Origin: Bacillus sp. FJAT-29814
Lineage (GTDB): Bacteria; Bacillota; Bacilli; Bacillales; Cytobacillaceae
DNA: 64,000 bases
Direction: 5' to 3'
Assembly (NCBI RefSeq): GCF_001510715.1
Contig: NZ_LMTJ01000013.1
Coordinates: forward strand, 1 to 64,000
The translations under genes and the position numbers were made by a program. Numbering within the stretch: the stretch's first letter is position 1; each line of letters starts with the position of its first letter. The notes under the pieces were generated by a model. The model saw only the letters and a program-made list of their open reading frames with translations. It ran no database searches and was not told where the DNA came from. Below, in pieces: positions 25,938-33,613 of the stretch.

Positions 25938-27056
25938 ATGAAAATTAAACGATATATCGTCGATTCACTGCCGCAGGCCGTCCAGCAGATTCGCCTGGAG
26001 CTAGGAGAAAACGCAGTGATCTTGAATACAAAAGAGATTAAAATAGGCGGATTTTTTGGCTTTTTCCAGCGGAAGCAATTAGAAGTGATTGCCGCTTCTG
26101 AGGTGTCGGAAAAAAAGGCCCTGGAAAAAGAAGAACCAACGGAAACGGAAGTGCTAAAGCGGCTTTCCAATATGGAGAAGCTGTTGGAGAATTTTTCAAA
26201 AGACAGCAGCGATGCTCCAGCTCAGGGAAAGCTCGCGAAATGGCTTCAACGGTTAAAGGACCAAGAGGTTGACCTGGAAGTGATCCGATTTATTGAGAAA
26301 AAAGTGCTCACGCAAATGCCTGCGGTGGAGGATTTTTCCGAACAAGAGGTTCGGGATATCGTTCTCCTGACAATCACGAAGCTATTTCAGGATGGCATCG
26401 CTGCCGATGGACTCGACCCAAATGTGAATATGATCACGCTGCTTGGCCCTACTGGAGTCGGAAAAACAACAACGATTGCCAAGCTTGCTTCCCGGCAGGT
26501 GCTCTATCAGCGCAAGAAGGTCGGCTTCTTAACCGCCGATACTTTCCGGATTGCTGCGGTGGAGCAGCTAAAGACGTATGCCAACATTTTGAATATCCCG
26601 ATTGAGGTGGTCGAAAGCCCGGATCAGGTGGCGCTGGCCATAAGCCGTCTGCACAACTGCCAGCTGATTTTTATGGACTCGGCAGGTCGGAATTATCTTG
26701 AAGAGGTATATGTCGAGGACATGAATAAGCTGTTATCCCAGCCTGTTCAGCAGGAAAATCACCTAGTGCTCAGTATGACCTCGAGGTGGAAGGACATGAA
26801 GCAAATTATTGAAAAGATGAAATCGGTTCAAATTGATAAAGTGATCCTGACAAAGTGGGATGAAAGCACCTGTTATGGCGCTGCATTAAATTTAGTGTAT
26901 CACTATCCCTATCCGTTATCGTTTCTATCTTTAGGACAAGGTGTTCCGGAAGACATCATGCTGGCCGAACCTGAGTATATGGCGAAAAAGATAATGGGAG
27001 TCGATGAGGATGCAGGATCAAGCACAAAGGCTGCGAGAATTGTATCAGCGTTTTAA
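25938..27056 (+). CDS. flhF: SRP-type GTPase FlhF
   Basis: 372 residues (B. subtilis 366). A basic/acidic B domain is followed by the NG domain with P-loop GPTGVGKT (170-177), DTFRIAAVEQL and LTKWDE. FlhF sets the place where flagella form. It abuts flhA and overlaps flhG by 53 bp. Confidence 0.96.
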   Translation: MKIKRYIVDSLPQAVQQIRLELGENAVILNTKEIKIGGFFGFFQRKQLEVIAASEVSEKKALEKEEPTETEVLKRLSNMEKLLENFSKDSSDAPAQGKLAKWLQRLKDQEVDLEVIRFIEKKVLTQMPAVEDFSEQEVRDIVLLTITKLFQDGIAADGLDPNVNMITLLGPTGVGKTTTIAKLASRQVLYQRKKVGFLTADTFRIAAVEQLKTYANILNIPIEVVESPDQVALAISRLHNCQLIFMDSAGRNYLEEVYVEDMNKLLSQPVQQENHLVLSMTSRWKDMKQIIEKMKSVQIDKVILTKWDESTCYGAALNLVYHYPYPLSFLSLGQGVPEDIMLAEPEYMAKKIMGVDEDAGSSTKAARIVSAF

Positions 27057-27960
27057 TAGTGGCAACGAGGGAAAAGCAACAACAGCTGTTTCGGATTTGA
27101 GCCAGGGAAGTAATAGCACGACCATATCAACACAAAAAAAGGAAAAATCCACAAAGGTCGTTTCGATCACAAGCGGCAAGGGCGGTGTCGGCAAATCAAA
27201 TTTTGCATTAAACTTTGCCCTCAGCCTAAGTGAGTCAGGAAAGAAGGTTGTCCTGATCGACTTCGATATTGGTATGGCGAACCAAGAAGTTTTGCTGGGG
27301 ATGACGCCGAAATATCATCTGATTGATCTGGTGAAGTCGCGGAAGTGTATTTGGGACGTACTGGAGACGGGCCCAAATGGCCTGGAGTTGATTTCTGGAG
27401 GGAACGGGTTTGAGGAAATCCTAGATTTAAGGGATGGCGAAACCAATTATTTGTTTGGGGAATTGGAAAAACTCCAGGGATACGCCGATATTGTTTTGTT
27501 CGATACCGGTGCAGGACTATCAAAGGAATCGCAGCGCTGCCACTTGGCCGCGGATGAAATTATCCTTGTCACCACACCGGAACCGACGGCGATTACCGAT
27601 GCTTACTCGGTGATAAAAATATTGCATCACCAGAATTCAAGCTTGGATGTACGGTTAGTGGTCAACCGTGTCGCCAATTCTAAGGAAGGAATGGCGATAG
27701 CCGACCGAATGCGGACAGTAACCAAACGATTTTTAGATAAAGAGATTGATATTCTTGGATTTTTGCCGAATGATGGGCTCGTGTTTCAATCTGTCCTGGA
27801 TCAAAAGCCGTTTTACTTAAACTATCCGAAGTCCCATGCCGCCAAATGGATGAAGGATTTGACGGGGATTTATTTAAATGGGAATAGCGGTCAGCGCCCA
27901 GTTGCAGCAGGCGGCATAAAAGGGTTTATCCAAAAGATGTCTCAATTCGTCAGAATCTAG
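27004..27960 (+). CDS. flhG: MinD-type ATPase FlhG
   Basis: 318 residues (B. subtilis YlxH/FlhG 298). The N-terminal helix DQAQRLREL matches the DQAxxLR motif that stimulates FlhF GTPase. The deviant Walker A KGGVGKS is at about 59-65, followed by VLIDFDIGMANQEVLLG. It controls flagellar number and position with FlhF. ATG 27010 is an alternative start and is better spaced from GGGAG at 26996. The gene overlaps flhF by up to 53 bp. Confidence 0.95.
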   Translation: MRMQDQAQRLRELYQRFNSGNEGKATTAVSDLSQGSNSTTISTQKKEKSTKVVSITSGKGGVGKSNFALNFALSLSESGKKVVLIDFDIGMANQEVLLGMTPKYHLIDLVKSRKCIWDVLETGPNGLELISGGNGFEEILDLRDGETNYLFGELEKLQGYADIVLFDTGAGLSKESQRCHLAADEIILVTTPEPTAITDAYSVIKILHHQNSSLDVRLVVNRVANSKEGMAIADRMRTVTKRFLDKEIDILGFLPNDGLVFQSVLDQKPFYLNYPKSHAAKWMKDLTGIYLNGNSGQRPVAAGGIKGFIQKMSQFVRI

Positions 27961-27973
27961 GGGAGGGAAAGGA

Positions 27974-28696
27974 ATGTTGAATCTGCAGCTTGAAGAAGAG
28001 TTATTTGACCGTTATCTGCCATTAGTTCACAAAATCGTTAAGCATACAAAGAGAAGCCTTCCTCTCCATGTCGAGGAGGATGAACTGCTTTCGTTTGGGA
28101 TGATGGGTTTATTGGACGCCTTCCGAAAATACGATAAGCGTGAAAATGTAAAGTTTGAAACCTATGCGACCCAACGGATTCGCGGTGAAATATATGACGG
28201 GCTTCGCCGCAACGATCCACTCTCACGAACGTTAAGGAAAAAAGAAAAGGAAGTCATGAAGGCGTTCGAATATTTAGAGCAAAAGTTTTTCAGGCAGCCT
28301 TCCCTTAAGGAAGTGAGTGATTATTTACAAATCAGTGAAAAGGAATGCAAAGACATCCTCATGAAGGCTTCCTTTGAAAAACAAACCTCGTTAGACGAGC
28401 CGGTGGATAACGGGGATGAAAACCCATTAAAGATTCATTTGCTTTCTGATGATTCTGTTGTCGAACAGTCAATATTAATAGAAGAAAAAGAGCGGAGCGA
28501 GCTTCTAGCGTCGCTCATCGACGAATTGCCGGAGAAGGAAAGAATCATTCTTTCGCTCATATATTACGAGAATTTAAGTATGAGTGAGGTCGGACAAATT
28601 CTCGGACTGCACAAATCGCGAATATCCCAGCTTCATATGAAAATCATCAAACGGTTAAAGCAAGCCTTTGAAAAAGAATATCTTGAAAAAGAATGA
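27974..28696 (+). CDS. sigD: Flagellar sigma factor (FliA / SigD)
   Basis: 240 residues. Regions 2 (about 20-90, EEDELLSFGMMGLLDAFRKY), 3 and 4 (LSMSEVGQILGLHKSRISQL) identify the FliA/WhiG family. It directs transcription of late flagellar genes such as hag, fliD and the autolysin. AGGGGAGG precedes the ATG. The anti-sigma gene flgM is not in the window. In B. subtilis sigD is separated from flhG by che genes, all absent here. Confidence 0.95.
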   Translation: MLNLQLEEELFDRYLPLVHKIVKHTKRSLPLHVEEDELLSFGMMGLLDAFRKYDKRENVKFETYATQRIRGEIYDGLRRNDPLSRTLRKKEKEVMKAFEYLEQKFFRQPSLKEVSDYLQISEKECKDILMKASFEKQTSLDEPVDNGDENPLKIHLLSDDSVVEQSILIEEKERSELLASLIDELPEKERIILSLIYYENLSMSEVGQILGLHKSRISQLHMKIIKRLKQAFEKEYLEKE

Positions 28697-28697
28697 G

Positions 28698-28733
28698 AGT
28701 GCCCAAAAAACTAGGTTTGGGGCACTTTTTTTT
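28698..28733 (+). terminator. Terminator of the main flagellar operon
   Basis: AGTGCCC (28698-28704) pairs with GGGCACT (28719-28725), followed by eight Ts. Confidence 0.92.
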
Positions 28734-28748
28734 GTGGTAATCTATGAC

Positions 28749-28790
28749 TAAAGGACTATTCATCTGCCCGAAAACTGCCGTTACTAATAT
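28749..28790 (+). promoter_or_regulatory. Candidate motility promoter of the PilZ gene
   Basis: TAAA (28749-28752) is followed after 14 nt by CCCGAAAA, a loose sigma-D match. The adjacent TGCCGTTACTAATAT repeats the motif seen before hag and fliD. Either could be the functional element. Confidence 0.4.
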
Positions 28791-28856
28791 TAAATAATTA
28801 CTTAGATTACCTATCTATTTCGATTCTTCACAAAAAGATTAAGGGGATTAACTAGA

Positions 28857-29297
28857 ATGGCTTTAAAGGTGTTTGAACATGTAGAATATGCCTCGAATAG
28901 GGTGGAAGAACATGATCAAGAGTGTGTAAGTCCTCCAAAAAAGGAAATGACCAGTCACGATCACGCAAATTCGTTCCGAATAAAGATTCCATCTCCAATA
29001 GAATCAGAGCTGACGCTGCTAAATGTAGATGCAGACTTGGAAGATATTGAGGTCATCATTGAAAATCTAGGATCTGGCGGATTAAGGTTTTTATCTAACT
29101 TGCATTTAGAGCTCAATCAGGAAATTATTTTTTCATTTGATTCAGAGTTCTTGGGAGAAAAAATCCATATTCCCGGTCTGATCATCTGGACGGAAGTGAT
29201 ATCTGATGGATTGTATCAGTATGGCGCCCATTTTGAAACTCCAGAACAAACCCGGTCGTTTTTAAACAAACTGCTTGGTTATGAAGAGAGCCCCTAA
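28857..29297 (+). CDS. PilZ-domain protein
   Basis: 146 residues. After a 40-residue polar leader the sequence fits a PilZ beta-barrel: SFRIKIPSP, then NLGSGGLRF (the D/NxSxxG element) and YGAHFET. The first arginine of the RxxxR c-di-GMP motif is an alanine (ANSFR), so binding may be weakened or absent. Its place after sigD, in a locus whose main operon has a c-di-GMP riboswitch, suggests a YcgR-like brake or regulator of the motor. It lacks the YcgR_2 N-terminal domain of B. subtilis YpfA/DgrA. Confidence 0.75.
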   Translation: MALKVFEHVEYASNRVEEHDQECVSPPKKEMTSHDHANSFRIKIPSPIESELTLLNVDADLEDIEVIIENLGSGGLRFLSNLHLELNQEIIFSFDSEFLGEKIHIPGLIIWTEVISDGLYQYGAHFETPEQTRSFLNKLLGYEESP

Positions 29298-29315
29298 TCC
29301 TTGGACTAGGGGCTC
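29288..29315 (+). terminator. Hairpin at the pilZ stop codon
   Basis: GAGCCCCTA (29288-29296) pairs with TAGGGGCTC (29307-29315), and the stop codon lies in the 5' arm. There is no T run, so it may protect the mRNA end as much as terminate. Confidence 0.55.
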
Positions 29316-29347
29316 AAAATATCTCAATAGATTAATAATGGTTTTAC

Positions 29348-29743
29348 TTATACTCTGCGTATTTTTAGGAATAACATTCCCCCGCCAGCTGCCACCAACA
29401 GCAGTCCGAATAGAAGAAGATTAAACATATTTGTTGAAGTGTTTGGAAGTTTATTGCTTTGTGCAGGTACACTTCGGGTATTTTGGCTGCCGTTTGAACC
29501 TAATGCAGTGCCGGCATCCTTAGCAGGTGTTCCCGAATCTTTGGCAGGTGTTTGGTCACCTGGAGTACCCGGGTTTTGCGGTTGGTCCGCACTAGCAAAT
29601 ACTAGTTGATAAGTTTCATAGCCATCTGCTTCTTGATTAAGAGCCTTAATATTGGTCACTTCATTAAGATACTGTTTCCCGCCGTTAGAAGCAGTAAAGG
29701 TAACGGTAACTTTTTCGTTCAGCGGCGCAATCGACCAAGGTAA
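29348..29743 (-). pseudogene. C-terminal remnant of an LPxTx-anchored 5'-nucleotidase
   Basis: Reading on the minus strand from a stop at 29744-29746, the frame gives LPWSIAPLNEKVTVTFTAS, which aligns with NWSIAPIPGNVNVTFTSS near the end of the cyclic phosphodiesterase domain of the nucleotidase at 53-56 kb. A Thr/Asp/Pro-rich linker (PAKDSGTPAKDAGT) and a complete sorting signal follow: LPNTS, a hydrophobic helix and KIRRV. The catalytic part is gone and no ribosome site or signal peptide precedes it. The GTG at 29657-29659 would give 103 residues, but the gene is best read as a decayed end. Confidence 0.7.
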
Positions 29744-29759
29744 CTAGATAAAGGATGAC

Positions 29760-29802
29760 AGACAGTTTTCCGGCTTCTTTAGGAGGCGCTGGGAACTGTT
29801 TT
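29760..29802 (+). terminator. Terminator-like hairpin beside the remnant
   Basis: CAGTT...CC-GC and GC-GG...AACTG pair around a purine-rich loop, followed by seven Ts. There is no obvious intact gene that it serves; it may be left over from deleted DNA. Confidence 0.5.
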
Positions 29803-29834
29803 TTTGATTTTTAATTACTTGCAGAGGTGTTATA

Positions 29835-29960
29835 ATGGTAATGAATGACAGAAAAAAGAAGGCATTAAAAAAATTTGCCGCCCTGTTCCTTACAGGAAGT
29901 TTATTGTTTATGGAACTGACCCATCCTATTATATTATCTCCACTAAGGCTCTCGAATTAA
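29835..29960 (+). CDS. Possible 41-residue exported peptide
   Basis: ATG with AGAGGTG 6-7 nt upstream opens a 41-codon frame: a basic start (NDRKKKALKKF), a hydrophobic stretch (AALFLTGSLLFMEL) and a short tail. It looks like a signal peptide without a mature protein. It could be a small membrane peptide or a truncated exported gene. Confidence 0.35.
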   Translation: MVMNDRKKKALKKFAALFLTGSLLFMELTHPIILSPLRLSN

Positions 29961-30017
29961 ATCGTGGGCAGGCATTCGAAAAAAATAGTTTTCGAGATTC
30001 TAAGAAAGTGAAGTTCC

Positions 30018-30055
30018 TTGCGGGGCGTTCGTGCCCATCAGGACGCACAAACGCC
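30018..30055. other. GC-rich hairpin upstream of the NlpC/P60 gene
   Basis: GGGGCGTT-GTGC pairs with GCAC-AACGCCCC in an AT-rich leader about 90 bp before the endopeptidase gene. No T run follows on either strand. The leader lacks the conserved elements of the ydaO c-di-AMP riboswitch that often precedes such genes. The rest of 29,961-30,144 shows nothing else. Confidence 0.45.
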
Positions 30056-30144
30056 CCAGCTATCACATTCCCTATTTTACTATTCTATCTTAGGTGATCA
30101 GATAAGATTATAGCAGGTATGACTGCAGGAAGAGGAAAGTAGAA

Positions 30145-31389
30145 ATGGTTAAAAAAATAATTACAACGGCCATATCAGCTGTTGCTCTGGCAGCTGCCAT
30201 TCAGGCAGTCCCTGCATGGGCGGAGCCTGATCCAACCAATCCACCCAATGAGACTCAGGAGCAAGCTCCGCCTGCAGCAGCTGACCCGACCGCGCCTGAA
30301 CAAAACACTGAGGCTCAAGGTCAAATTGTACCTCCATCAGTTGTCCCAGTTGTCCCAGTTGTCCCAGTTGTCCCAATTGAAATTATCGAGATACAAAAAC
30401 AAATAGAGGAGTTTGAAACAAAGATCCAGCAGCTGGACAACGCCATCGTACTGTCAATGGAAAAATCGAATAAATTAAACGAACAAATTGACGCCCAGCA
30501 GAGGCGAATTGACGAGCTAAAGATTCAAATTGAACAGGCCAAACAGGATTTGGAAAACCGGAAAAAAAGGTATTCCGAGCGGTTAAAAAGTATTCAGGCA
30601 CAGGGCAAGGTTCCCATTGCCTCTTACGCGGAAATTCTGCTCTCGTCCAAAAACTTCTCCCAGTTTCTCACCCGCTTTACGGCCATTTCAACGATTATTC
30701 AAAATGACAATGACATGCTGAAAAGCCTGCATGAAAAACAAGGGGCGTTAGCAGAAGCAGAGGTAAAATTACATACAGAATTAACTAGCTTGAACCACAC
30801 TAAAGAAGAATTGACCTCGGAACAACGCAAGATTGAAGCAGATAAACAAGATATTGCCACCGCCTTAGCGGCCGCCCAAACCCACCTGCAAAACCTGGGG
30901 CAGGAATTTGCGGCACAGCTGGCAGAGTACCAAACCCAATTAGCCCAGCAGGTGATCGGCAAAATTGGTTTAGACCAAAAGCTATTGTCTTCGTTAACTG
31001 ATCAGCCGAACTCTGAAGCGGTCAACCAGATTATCACCTATGCCATCAAGTTTTTAGGTGTTCCTTACGTTTGGGGGGGGACCACACCAGAGGGATTTGA
31101 TTGTTCAGGATTTACTTCCTATGTTTATCGTTCTATTGGCATTCAACTTCCAAGAGTTTCGCGGGACCAGCAAAATTTCGGGACAAAAATACCTCTAAGC
31201 CAAATTGAAGCGGGAGACTTAGTGTTTAAAGGAAGCCCTGCCTACCATGTCGGCATTTATTTAGGCAGTGGACTATATATTCACGCTCCGCAAACGGGCG
31301 ATGTTGTTAAAATTGCTCCATTCTATTCGGAAAAATTTACAGATGCGGTGAGGGTACTGCCTTCCATAACATTTATGATATTTCCTTAA
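30145..31389 (+). CDS. Secreted NlpC/P60 peptidoglycan endopeptidase with coiled coil
   Basis: 414 residues. Signal peptide (1-26, cleavage near AWA), a Pro-rich linker with four VVP units, a long coiled coil (about 82-275) and a C-terminal NlpC/P60 domain (about 290-400). The catalytic residues are visible: C320 in GFDCSGF, H368 in YHVGIY and H380 in IHAP. The enzyme should cut D-Glu-DAP bonds in stem peptides, as LytE/CwlO do, and the CwlO-like coiled coil suggests control by an FtsEX-type partner. GAGGAAAG precedes the ATG. Confidence 0.9.
   Translation: MVKKIITTAISAVALAAAIQAVPAWAEPDPTNPPNETQEQAPPAAADPTAPEQNTEAQGQIVPPSVVPVVPVVPVVPIEIIEIQKQIEEFETKIQQLDNAIVLSMEKSNKLNEQIDAQQRRIDELKIQIEQAKQDLENRKKRYSERLKSIQAQGKVPIASYAEILLSSKNFSQFLTRFTAISTIIQNDNDMLKSLHEKQGALAEAEVKLHTELTSLNHTKEELTSEQRKIEADKQDIATALAAAQTHLQNLGQEFAAQLAEYQTQLAQQVIGKIGLDQKLLSSLTDQPNSEAVNQIITYAIKFLGVPYVWGGTTPEGFDCSGFTSYVYRSIGIQLPRVSRDQQNFGTKIPLSQIEAGDLVFKGSPAYHVGIYLGSGLYIHAPQTGDVVKIAPFYSEKFTDAVRVLPSITFMIFP
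30340..30375 (+). repeat. 9-bp microsatellite coding for VVP
   Basis: GTTGTCCCA occurs four times in a row inside the NlpC/P60 gene. Because the unit is 9 bp, slippage would change the linker length without shifting the frame. Confidence 0.85.
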
Positions 31390-31537
31390 TCAACTCAAAC
31401 AGCCGCAGGTCGTTAACTTTAGTGATGATGTCTTTCGTGCTGTTTTTTTCGAATTTTTCCACGGAGTTCGGATGTATTTTAATTAAAGGCGCTGTTATGA
31501 TTCATTGTTGATTTTTAGTGTAGATATGAGAATTTAT

Positions 31538-31719
31538 AAGCGGAAAATTCCGGCTAATATAAATAATCGAGGCTAAAGAAGCAGAAATAAGCGGAGTATT
31601 CCGATTAACTGCTCTAAATAAGACAAAATCCAAAGAATTTTATAAAATAGACGGAAAAACTCCCCTATTTTTGGGGAAATATGGTTATTTTCCAATTTAA
31701 ACGGAATTTTCCGTTTATC
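31538..31719. repeat. Four regularly spaced CGGA palindromes
   Basis: Palindromic units of about 21 bp start at 31538 (GCGGAAAATTCCG), 31589 (GCGGAGTATTCCG), 31649 (GACGGAAAAACTCC) and 31699 (ACGGAATTTTCCGT). Gaps are 30, 39 and 29 bp of AT-rich sequence. Units are degenerate and there are no cas genes, so this is not a CRISPR. The gene-free stretch 31,390-31,792 otherwise holds only a weak hairpin with GCTGTTTTTTT at about 31,440. Confidence 0.7.
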
Positions 31720-31763
31720 TTTCAAAAATCAACATTCAGTTCAGCTATAACAGTGCCTAATTA

Positions 31764-31794
31764 AAAAAGCGAACAGTGGCACTGTTCGCTTTTT
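31764..31794. terminator. Strong bidirectional terminator after alaT
   Basis: AAAAAGCGAACAGTG and CACTGTTCGCTTTTT form a perfect 15-bp stem with a one-base centre. It serves alaT on the minus strand and any read-through from the plus strand. Confidence 0.92.
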
Positions 31795-32989
31795 AATAAT
31801 CCGCACGGACGGCGAAGTTTCTCGCTTCCACAAACCGCGCCATCCGCTTCAGCGCCTCCTGCAGCTGTTGCATCGAGGTCGCGTAGCTGCAGCGGACGTA
31901 ACCTTCGCCGCTTTCCCCGAATACACTTCCTGGTACGACGGCAACTTTTTCCTGCATCAGCAGTTCCTCAGCGAATTGTTCTGAGGTGAGCCCGGTCGAT
32001 TTGATAGACGGGAACACGTAGAATGCCCCGCCCGGCATGTGACAATCCAGGCCGATTTGGTTCAGCGTCTGGACGACATAGTTGCGGCGGCGGCGGTAGC
32101 TCGCCCGCATCGCTTCAACTTCATGATAGCCGTTGCGGAGTGCTTCAAGGGCACCGTGCTGCATCATATGTGGCGCGCACATGGTGGTATATTGAAAAAT
32201 TTTCAGCATCACTTCGACAAATTCCTTCGGCGCAGCCAGAAAGCCAAGGCGCCAGCCGGTCATCGCAAAACCTTTGGAAAAACCGTTGATCAATATAGTC
32301 CGTTTATACATGCCTTCAACAGAGGCGAAGCTTGTATACGGTTCATCGGTGTAGAGCAGCTCCGCGTATATTTCATCCGACACGACGATGAGGTCGTGTT
32401 TTTCAACGATTTTTGCAATCGCCGAAAGCTCCGCTTTGTTCAATGTTGTCCCGGTTGGATTATTCGGTGAACACAAGAGAATCGCTTTTGTGCGGTTAGT
32501 AATCGCAGACTCGAGTTGCTCCGGTGTTACCTTAAAACCGTTCTCGGCAATGGTGGACACGGGCACAGGGGTTCCCCCGGCAATGGCCACTAATGGCCCG
32601 TACGACACAAACGCTGGTTCAACAATCAACACCTCGTCGCCTTGGTTTAAAATCGCGCGGAAGGCGAGGTCAATAGCCTGACTCGCACCAATGGTGACAA
32701 TGATTTGATTTTTCGGATCATACTGAACGCCGAACCGTGCATCTAGGTAGTTCGTAATTTCCTGTCGCAGTTCGAAAAGCCCGGGGTTGGCGGTGTAGGA
32801 CGTATAGCCTTGCTCCAACGACAGGATGGCGGCCTCACGAGTGCCCCAAGGGGTGATAAAATCCGGTTCACCGACCCCAAGGGAAATCACGCCCTCCATT
32901 TGAGCGGCAAGGTCGAAAAACCTGCGAATCCCCGACGGCTTCAGGTCTTTTGCGGTATCGGAAATATAACTGGCGTAATCGTGTTTCAT
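31793..32989 (-). CDS. alaT: Class I/II aminotransferase, alanine transaminase type
   Basis: 398 residues, fold-type I PLP enzyme. The PLP lysine is K239 in SKGFAMTGWR, with SPNNPTG (about 174-180) and the final arginine in GYVRCSYATS. The neighbour is an Lrp/AsnC regulator whose stop overlaps this start by 4 bp, the arrangement of B. subtilis alaR-alaT (yugG-yugH). The likely reaction is pyruvate plus glutamate to alanine. A PatA-like specificity cannot be excluded. Confidence 0.82.
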   Translation of the reverse strand: MKHDYASYISDTAKDLKPSGIRRFFDLAAQMEGVISLGVGEPDFITPWGTREAAILSLEQGYTSYTANPGLFELRQEITNYLDARFGVQYDPKNQIIVTIGASQAIDLAFRAILNQGDEVLIVEPAFVSYGPLVAIAGGTPVPVSTIAENGFKVTPEQLESAITNRTKAILLCSPNNPTGTTLNKAELSAIAKIVEKHDLIVVSDEIYAELLYTDEPYTSFASVEGMYKRTILINGFSKGFAMTGWRLGFLAAPKEFVEVMLKIFQYTTMCAPHMMQHGALEALRNGYHEVEAMRASYRRRRNYVVQTLNQIGLDCHMPGGAFYVFPSIKSTGLTSEQFAEELLMQEKVAVVPGSVFGESGEGYVRCSYATSMQQLQEALKRMARFVEARNFAVRADY

Positions 32990-33489
32990 AGTGTAACCAC
33001 CATTCTCCGGTCTTTTTCGTCGTCGTCGTCAAAAATCACGCCGTCATGCTTGTATTTTTTCAGCATGAAATGAGTCGTCGTCGACACGACGTTTTCGATC
33101 GGCGATAATTTTTCCGAGACGAAGCTGGCAATTTGCTGCATCGTTTTGCCTTCAACGGTGATGGAAAGGTCGTAGGCGCCAGACATCAGATAGAGGGAGG
33201 AAACCTCAGGGAAGCGGGCAATCCTTCCTGCAACTTCATCAAAGCCAACACCACGCTTGGGCGTCACCTTGACATCAATCATCGCGACAACGCCTTCCTG
33301 GCCTTCGACCTTGCTCCAATCGATTAACGTTGGATAGCTAATGATGATTTTTACGTCTTCCAATTTCTTAATCGTGCGTTGTACTTCCTCTTCGCTAGTC
33401 ATGGCCATCATCGCAATCGTCTCAATTGGTAGGCGGTGGTTCTCTTCAATAATTTTTAAAATCTCAAGTTCCTCACTTGTTAACTTCAT
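32986..33489 (-). CDS. alaR: Lrp/AsnC-family regulator of alaT
   Basis: 167 residues from ATG 33489, which has AAGGGGTG 6 nt upstream; the frame is open farther but without support. N-terminal winged helix-turn-helix (LTSEELEILKIIEENHRLP) and C-terminal RAM/AsnC ligand domain. Length matches B. subtilis AlaR (166). It probably activates alaT in response to an amino acid. Confidence 0.83.
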   Translation of the reverse strand: MKLTSEELEILKIIEENHRLPIETIAMMAMTSEEEVQRTIKKLEDVKIIISYPTLIDWSKVEGQEGVVAMIDVKVTPKRGVGFDEVAGRIARFPEVSSLYLMSGAYDLSITVEGKTMQQIASFVSEKLSPIENVVSTTTHFMLKKYKHDGVIFDDDDEKDRRMVVTL

Positions 33490-33578
33490 AGCTACGCACC
33501 CCTTATAATGTTCGAATTTTTTCATATTGTTGATTTTACTACCGCTTCGCGTCAATGTCACCCATGGAACGAAAAAAA

Positions 33579-33603
33579 AGCGGATTGGGTTGACCAATCC
33601 GCT
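33579..33603 (-). terminator. Terminator of the LCP gene
   Basis: AGCGGATTGG and CCAATCCGCT pair. On the minus strand eight Ts follow the stem. Confidence 0.9.
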
Positions 33604-33613
33604 CTCTCTTTGC

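Noticed and set aside
29960..30144. Possible ydaO-type c-di-AMP riboswitch before the NlpC/P60 gene
   Set aside because: None of the conserved ydaO segments could be found; only an isolated hairpin is present.
31538..31719. Possible CRISPR array
   Set aside because: Only four units, each degenerate and self-complementary, with AT-rich spacers of uneven length and no cas genes in the window.
33490..33597. 36-residue N-terminal extension of AlaR
   Set aside because: Not seen in the family, and ATG 33489 has a proper ribosome site.
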